Part shown: positions 4,991 to 7,275 of the stretch, one piece after another
Layout of the letters: each line of letters begins with the position of its first letter
Numbering within the stretch: the stretch's first letter is position 1
Source of the DNA: QYQL01 sp041674265
Lineage (GTDB): Bacteria > Verrucomicrobiota > Verrucomicrobiia > Chthoniobacterales > Terrimicrobiaceae
DNA length: 7,275 bases
Direction: 5' to 3'
Assembly (NCBI GenBank): GCA_041674265.1
Contig: JBAYWC010000129.1
Span: 1-7,275 of the forward strand
The notes under the pieces: generated by a model
Databases searched by the model: none
The model's input: only the letters and a program-made list of their open reading frames with translations
Told to the model about the DNA's origin: nothing
Position numbers and translations under genes: made by a program

Positions 4991-6379
4991 ATGACCGACG
5001 AACCGACACTGTCCGCATCCACCGCGGAATCCCCTGAACCAGAATCCAACAACAAGCCGGCCCGGGCGAGGCGCCCCCGCGCGGCCAGGCCCCCCCGGCG
5101 TCGCAACGTGGCGCCAGAATCGAATTCGCAAACACCCGCGGATTCCTCCGCGGCAGAATTGGCTTTTCCATCAGTCGCCCCGGAGCCCGCCACACAGGCC
5201 GTGGCACCGGCGCCTGCCGCCTCCGAAGTCCCTGCCGCTCCCCAAGCCCCGGCGAATCCCCCTCCCCCGCCCGCCCCTCCCACCTACGCGGAAGGCATTG
5301 TGGAAGTTTCCGGCAAAGGCTTCGGTTTTCTCCGCGAAGCGCGCCGCAACTTCGCCCAGTCGAACAACGACATTTTCGTCACCCCCGAAGTGGTGCGCAA
5401 ATATGGGCTCCGCGATGGCATGTGGATCCGGGGAGAAACCCGCCGCGGCAGCCGCGGACCCCAGCTCTTCCGGCTCACGGAACTTGAGGGAGCCGATCCC
5501 GACAGCTTTCAAAATCTTCCGGTTTTTGAAGAGCTCACGACGATCAATCCCAACAAGCGCATCCGCCTCGAAACGGTTCCCGATCGCTACACGACCCGCA
5601 TCATGGATCTCATGACGCCCGTCGGCAAAGGCCAGCGCGGGCTCATCGTGGCCCCGCCGCGCACCGGAAAAACCACGCTCCTCCAGCACATCGCCGATGC
5701 CGTGGTCAAGAACCACACGGAGATGAAATTGATCATCCTCCTCGTCGATGAACGCCCGGAAGAGGTCACCGAAATCCGCCGCACGGTGCCGTCGGCCGAA
5801 CTCATGGCCAGTTCGAACGATTGCGATATCAAGACCCACACCCGCATCGCCCAGCTCGCCATCGAACGGGCCAAGCGCCTCGTGGAAATGGGCAAGGATG
5901 TCTTCGTGCTCATGGATTCCCTCACCCGCATCGGACGCGCGTTCAACAACGCGCAGGGCGGAGGCGGACGCACGATGTCCGGCGGCGTCGATGCCCGGGC
6001 CCTGGAAATCCCGCGCAAGCTCTTCGCCGCGGCCCGCAACACCGAGGAAGCCGGCTCCCTGACCATCATGGCCACCGCCCTCATCGAGACGAACAGCCGC
6101 ATGGACGAGTTGATCTTCCAGGAATTCAAGGGCACGGGAAACATGGAACTCGTCCTCGACCGCAAGATCAGCGACCAGCGGATTTATCCGGCAGTGGACA
6201 TCTTCCTCTCCGGCACGCGCCGCGAGGAACTCCTCCTCCCTGCCGAAGACCTGCAGAAGATCAACGTCATCCGCCGTGGCCTCGCCGGCCACAAACCCAT
6301 CGAGGCAATCGAGCGCCTCCTGTTCTTCATCCGCAAGTATCCGACCAACGCCGAAATGCTCAAGGGCCTCCCGGGTTAG
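4991..6379 (+). CDS. rho: Transcription termination factor Rho
   Basis: Rho is the hexameric RNA-dependent ATPase that pulls nascent RNA from RNA polymerase and ends transcription at unstructured C-rich sites. This one has 462 residues against 419 in E. coli. Residues 1-98 are low-complexity, with an acidic/Ser start, an Arg-Pro patch (24-38, RARRPRAARPPRRR) and a long Ala/Pro run; I do not see the helical Rho_N domain. The cold-shock-like RNA-binding domain spans about 100-165 (EGIVEVSGKGFGFLR, NNDIFVTPEVVRKYGLRDGM). The ATPase has the Walker A loop APPRTGKTTLL (221-231), catalytic LVDERPEEVTE (251-261), Walker B VFVLMDS ending at D309, a Gly-rich Q-loop (about 318-333, ending RTMSGG), the R-loop region DRKISDQRIYP (390-400) and SGTR with R410. 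All catalytic elements are present. ATG 4991 is the first Met of the frame; no Shine-Dalgarno precedes it. A promoter candidate lies 250 bases upstream. Confidence 0.98.
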   Translation: MTDEPTLSASTAESPEPESNNKPARARRPRAARPPRRRNVAPESNSQTPADSSAAELAFPSVAPEPATQAVAPAPAASEVPAAPQAPANPPPPPAPPTYAEGIVEVSGKGFGFLREARRNFAQSNNDIFVTPEVVRKYGLRDGMWIRGETRRGSRGPQLFRLTELEGADPDSFQNLPVFEELTTINPNKRIRLETVPDRYTTRIMDLMTPVGKGQRGLIVAPPRTGKTTLLQHIADAVVKNHTEMKLIILLVDERPEEVTEIRRTVPSAELMASSNDCDIKTHTRIAQLAIERAKRLVEMGKDVFVLMDSLTRIGRAFNNAQGGGGRTMSGGVDARALEIPRKLFAAARNTEEAGSLTIMATALIETNSRMDELIFQEFKGTGNMELVLDRKISDQRIYPAVDIFLSGTRREELLLPAEDLQKINVIRRGLAGHKPIEAIERLLFFIRKYPTNAEMLKGLPG

Positions 6380-6410
6380 GATGCATTCCTTTGCAGCAAA
6401 CAGGGGGCAT

Positions 6411-6480
6411 GGGCATCCCGCCCGTGTGCGACGCCGGTCCCGCTGCGATGTTCTGTCTCCAAACGGGCGGGACGCCCGTT
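6411..6480. repeat. REP-like inverted repeat between rho and the methyltransferase
   Basis: Arms gggcatcccgcccgt (6411-6425) and acgggcgggacgccc (6463-6477) are complementary at 14 of 15 positions around a 37-base centre. The right arm also folds on itself (aacgggcg-gga-cgcccgtt, 6462-6480, perfect eight-base stem). No T-run follows, so it is not an intrinsic terminator of the usual form, although it begins 31 bases past the rho stop and could protect the rho mRNA 3' end. It resembles intergenic GC palindromes that occur in many copies in some genomes. Copy number cannot be judged here. Confidence 0.65.
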
Positions 6481-6498
6481 CCTGAATTACGACCGCCC

Positions 6499-7065
6499 AT
6501 GTCCCTGCGCTTCGTTCGTGAGTTCTTGAAATCCCCCGGCACGGTGGGGGCGGTCTGGCCGTCCTCCCCGGCCTTGGCCGGCATGATGATCCGCGCGGCC
6601 CGCGTGCGGACCGCCGATTTCGTGCTCGAAATCGGCCCCGGCAGCGGGGCGTTTACCGGACCCATTTTGAAAAACCTCCACTCGAACGCCCGCTTCCTCG
6701 CCGTCGAGAAATGCCCGGAACTGGCAAGACGCGTCTCGGAAAAATTCCCCGAAGCCCGCGTTGTCGCCGGGTGCGCAACCGACCTCGCGACTCATTTGAA
6801 AGATCAGGGGAATCCGGACTCGATCGTCTCCGGACTCCCGTGGGCGGCATTTGGGGATTCCCTTCAGGATACCCTTCTCAAGGAAATCACATCCTCCATC
6901 ACGCCGGATGGAATTTTTGCGACCTTTGCGTATTTCGGCCCCCACCGGCTGAAGGCTGGACGGGCGTTCCGCGAAAAGCTCGGCCGTCATTTTCGCGAAA
7001 TCGGGAAGACGCCCGTGGTTCTGGCGAACCTTCCGCCGGCATTCGTTTATTTTTGCCGCCGGTAG
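6499..7065 (+). CDS. Class I SAM methyltransferase, phospholipid N-methyltransferase-like
   Basis: The product is 188 residues and looks like the bacterial PmtA-type family (COG3963), whose studied members methylate phosphatidylethanolamine toward phosphatidylcholine at the inner membrane. The N-terminus REFLKSPGTVGAVWPSS (7-23) is the signature amphipathic start of that family. The SAM-binding motif is VLEIGPGSGAFT (42-53), the acidic residue after strand 2 is E70 (FLAVEK), and a family-typical SGLPWAAF is at 111-118. FATFAYFGP (140-148) and the end NLPPAFVYFCRR (177-188) also fit. It is related to rRNA adenine dimethylases (KsgA/Erm) but lacks their NLPY motif and C-terminal domain. Some family members are annotated only as generic methyltransferases, so the lipid substrate is inferred. 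ATG 6499 is used; the frame is open far upstream through rho but in the wrong frame for any protein. No Shine-Dalgarno. It follows rho by 119 bases containing a REP-like repeat, so co-transcription is uncertain. Confidence 0.82.
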   Translation: MSLRFVREFLKSPGTVGAVWPSSPALAGMMIRAARVRTADFVLEIGPGSGAFTGPILKNLHSNARFLAVEKCPELARRVSEKFPEARVVAGCATDLATHLKDQGNPDSIVSGLPWAAFGDSLQDTLLKEITSSITPDGIFATFAYFGPHRLKAGRAFREKLGRHFREIGKTPVVLANLPPAFVYFCRR

Positions 7066-7275
7066 CCCGGATAAAACCCGGATCCAGCGATTCCTCACGC
7101 AGAGGCGCAGGGAGCGCAGGGAAAAGCGGTTTTCGGGATAAATCAGAGGGGCGGTTAGCCTAACTTCCCCGACGGAAGGCCTGAAGGGCCGATAAACACA
7201 GAGGGTCCGATATTTTTCGGGCTACAGCTGTGCGCCGGAGGGGAAGGCGGCCCACTTGGGAGGGGAGGCGAAGAG
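7066..7275. other. Right-edge non-coding stretch
   Basis: No gene is supported in these 210 bases. A direct repeat cccggat occurs twice just after the stop (7067 and 7077). A small stem gggg...gttag-c-ctaac...cccc lies near 7152-7170 without a T-run, and ggcc-tgaag-ggcc near 7179-7191. I see no clear terminator for the upstream methyltransferase. The text after about 7175 has the look of GC-rich spacer repeat rather than coding sequence. Confidence 0.4.
7096..7120. repeat. CGCAG short tandem repeat
   Basis: CGCAG occurs three times at 7098, 7106 and 7115, separated by G/A-rich triplets or quadruplets, in a string reading like (CGCAGAGR)n. This is a frequent spacer repeat type in several environmental phyla. 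A single related unit is at 3748-3755. It carries no coding sense. Confidence 0.55.

Noticed and set aside
5171..6292. 373-residue leftward open frame antisense to rho
   Set aside because: It mirrors conserved Rho codons and has no domain of its own.
6462..6480. Intrinsic terminator of rho
   Set aside because: The stem is strong but is followed by cctgaatt, with no T-tract on the plus strand.
5821..6498. N-terminal extension of the lipid methyltransferase through rho
   Set aside because: That frame overlaps rho out of frame with low-complexity Arg/Pro/His residues; the family start REFLKSP follows ATG 6499 directly.

Overview
This is an ordinary, GC-rich bacterial chromosome segment with six intact protein genes, one decayed gene and several non-coding repeats. 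I see no mobile element, CRISPR array, tRNA or rRNA. The best lineage guess is Verrucomicrobiota, at moderate confidence. The reasons are the wording of Rho (a long Pro/Ala-rich N-terminus plus a Gly-rich Q-loop ending RTMSGG), a secreted DUF4412-like protein, short AGGATT-type and CGCAG-type spacer repeats, and the absence of Shine-Dalgarno sequences before nearly every start. The lineage is inferred from memory of these families, not from a search.

Left part (1-3142): positions 1-230 hold nothing I recognise. A very long hairpin with T-tracts on both strands (231-284) closes the leftward ACT-domain gene (378-794). That gene is divergent, across an 81-base spacer, from a rightward pair: an RlmD-type 23S rRNA m5U methyltransferase (876-1973) and an aldo/keto reductase (1970-3142). 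The pair overlaps by ATGA, so the two are probably translationally coupled.

Middle part (3143-4990): a leftward remnant of a B12-binding radical SAM protein (about 90 recognisable N-terminal residues, then a frameshift and no catalytic domain) abuts the reductase. A 422-base spacer follows, with AGGATT-type repeats in opposite orientations and a good intrinsic terminator. The terminator belongs to a leftward gene for an exported DUF4412-like protein (3951-4628). A 362-base divergent spacer then carries a sigma70-like promoter and a leader of about 220 bases in front of rho.

Right part (4991-7275): transcription terminator Rho (4991-6379) is followed by a REP-like inverted repeat (6411-6480) and a small SAM-dependent methyltransferase of the phospholipid N-methyltransferase type (6499-7065). 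The last 210 bases hold a CGCAG repeat and no gene.

Functionally these are independent housekeeping or accessory genes: amino-acid sensing, rRNA modification, redox, transcription termination and a probable membrane-lipid methyltransferase. I find no convincing novel system. The items most worth checking are the coupled methyltransferase/reductase pair, the Rho N-terminus and leader, and the radical SAM remnant.
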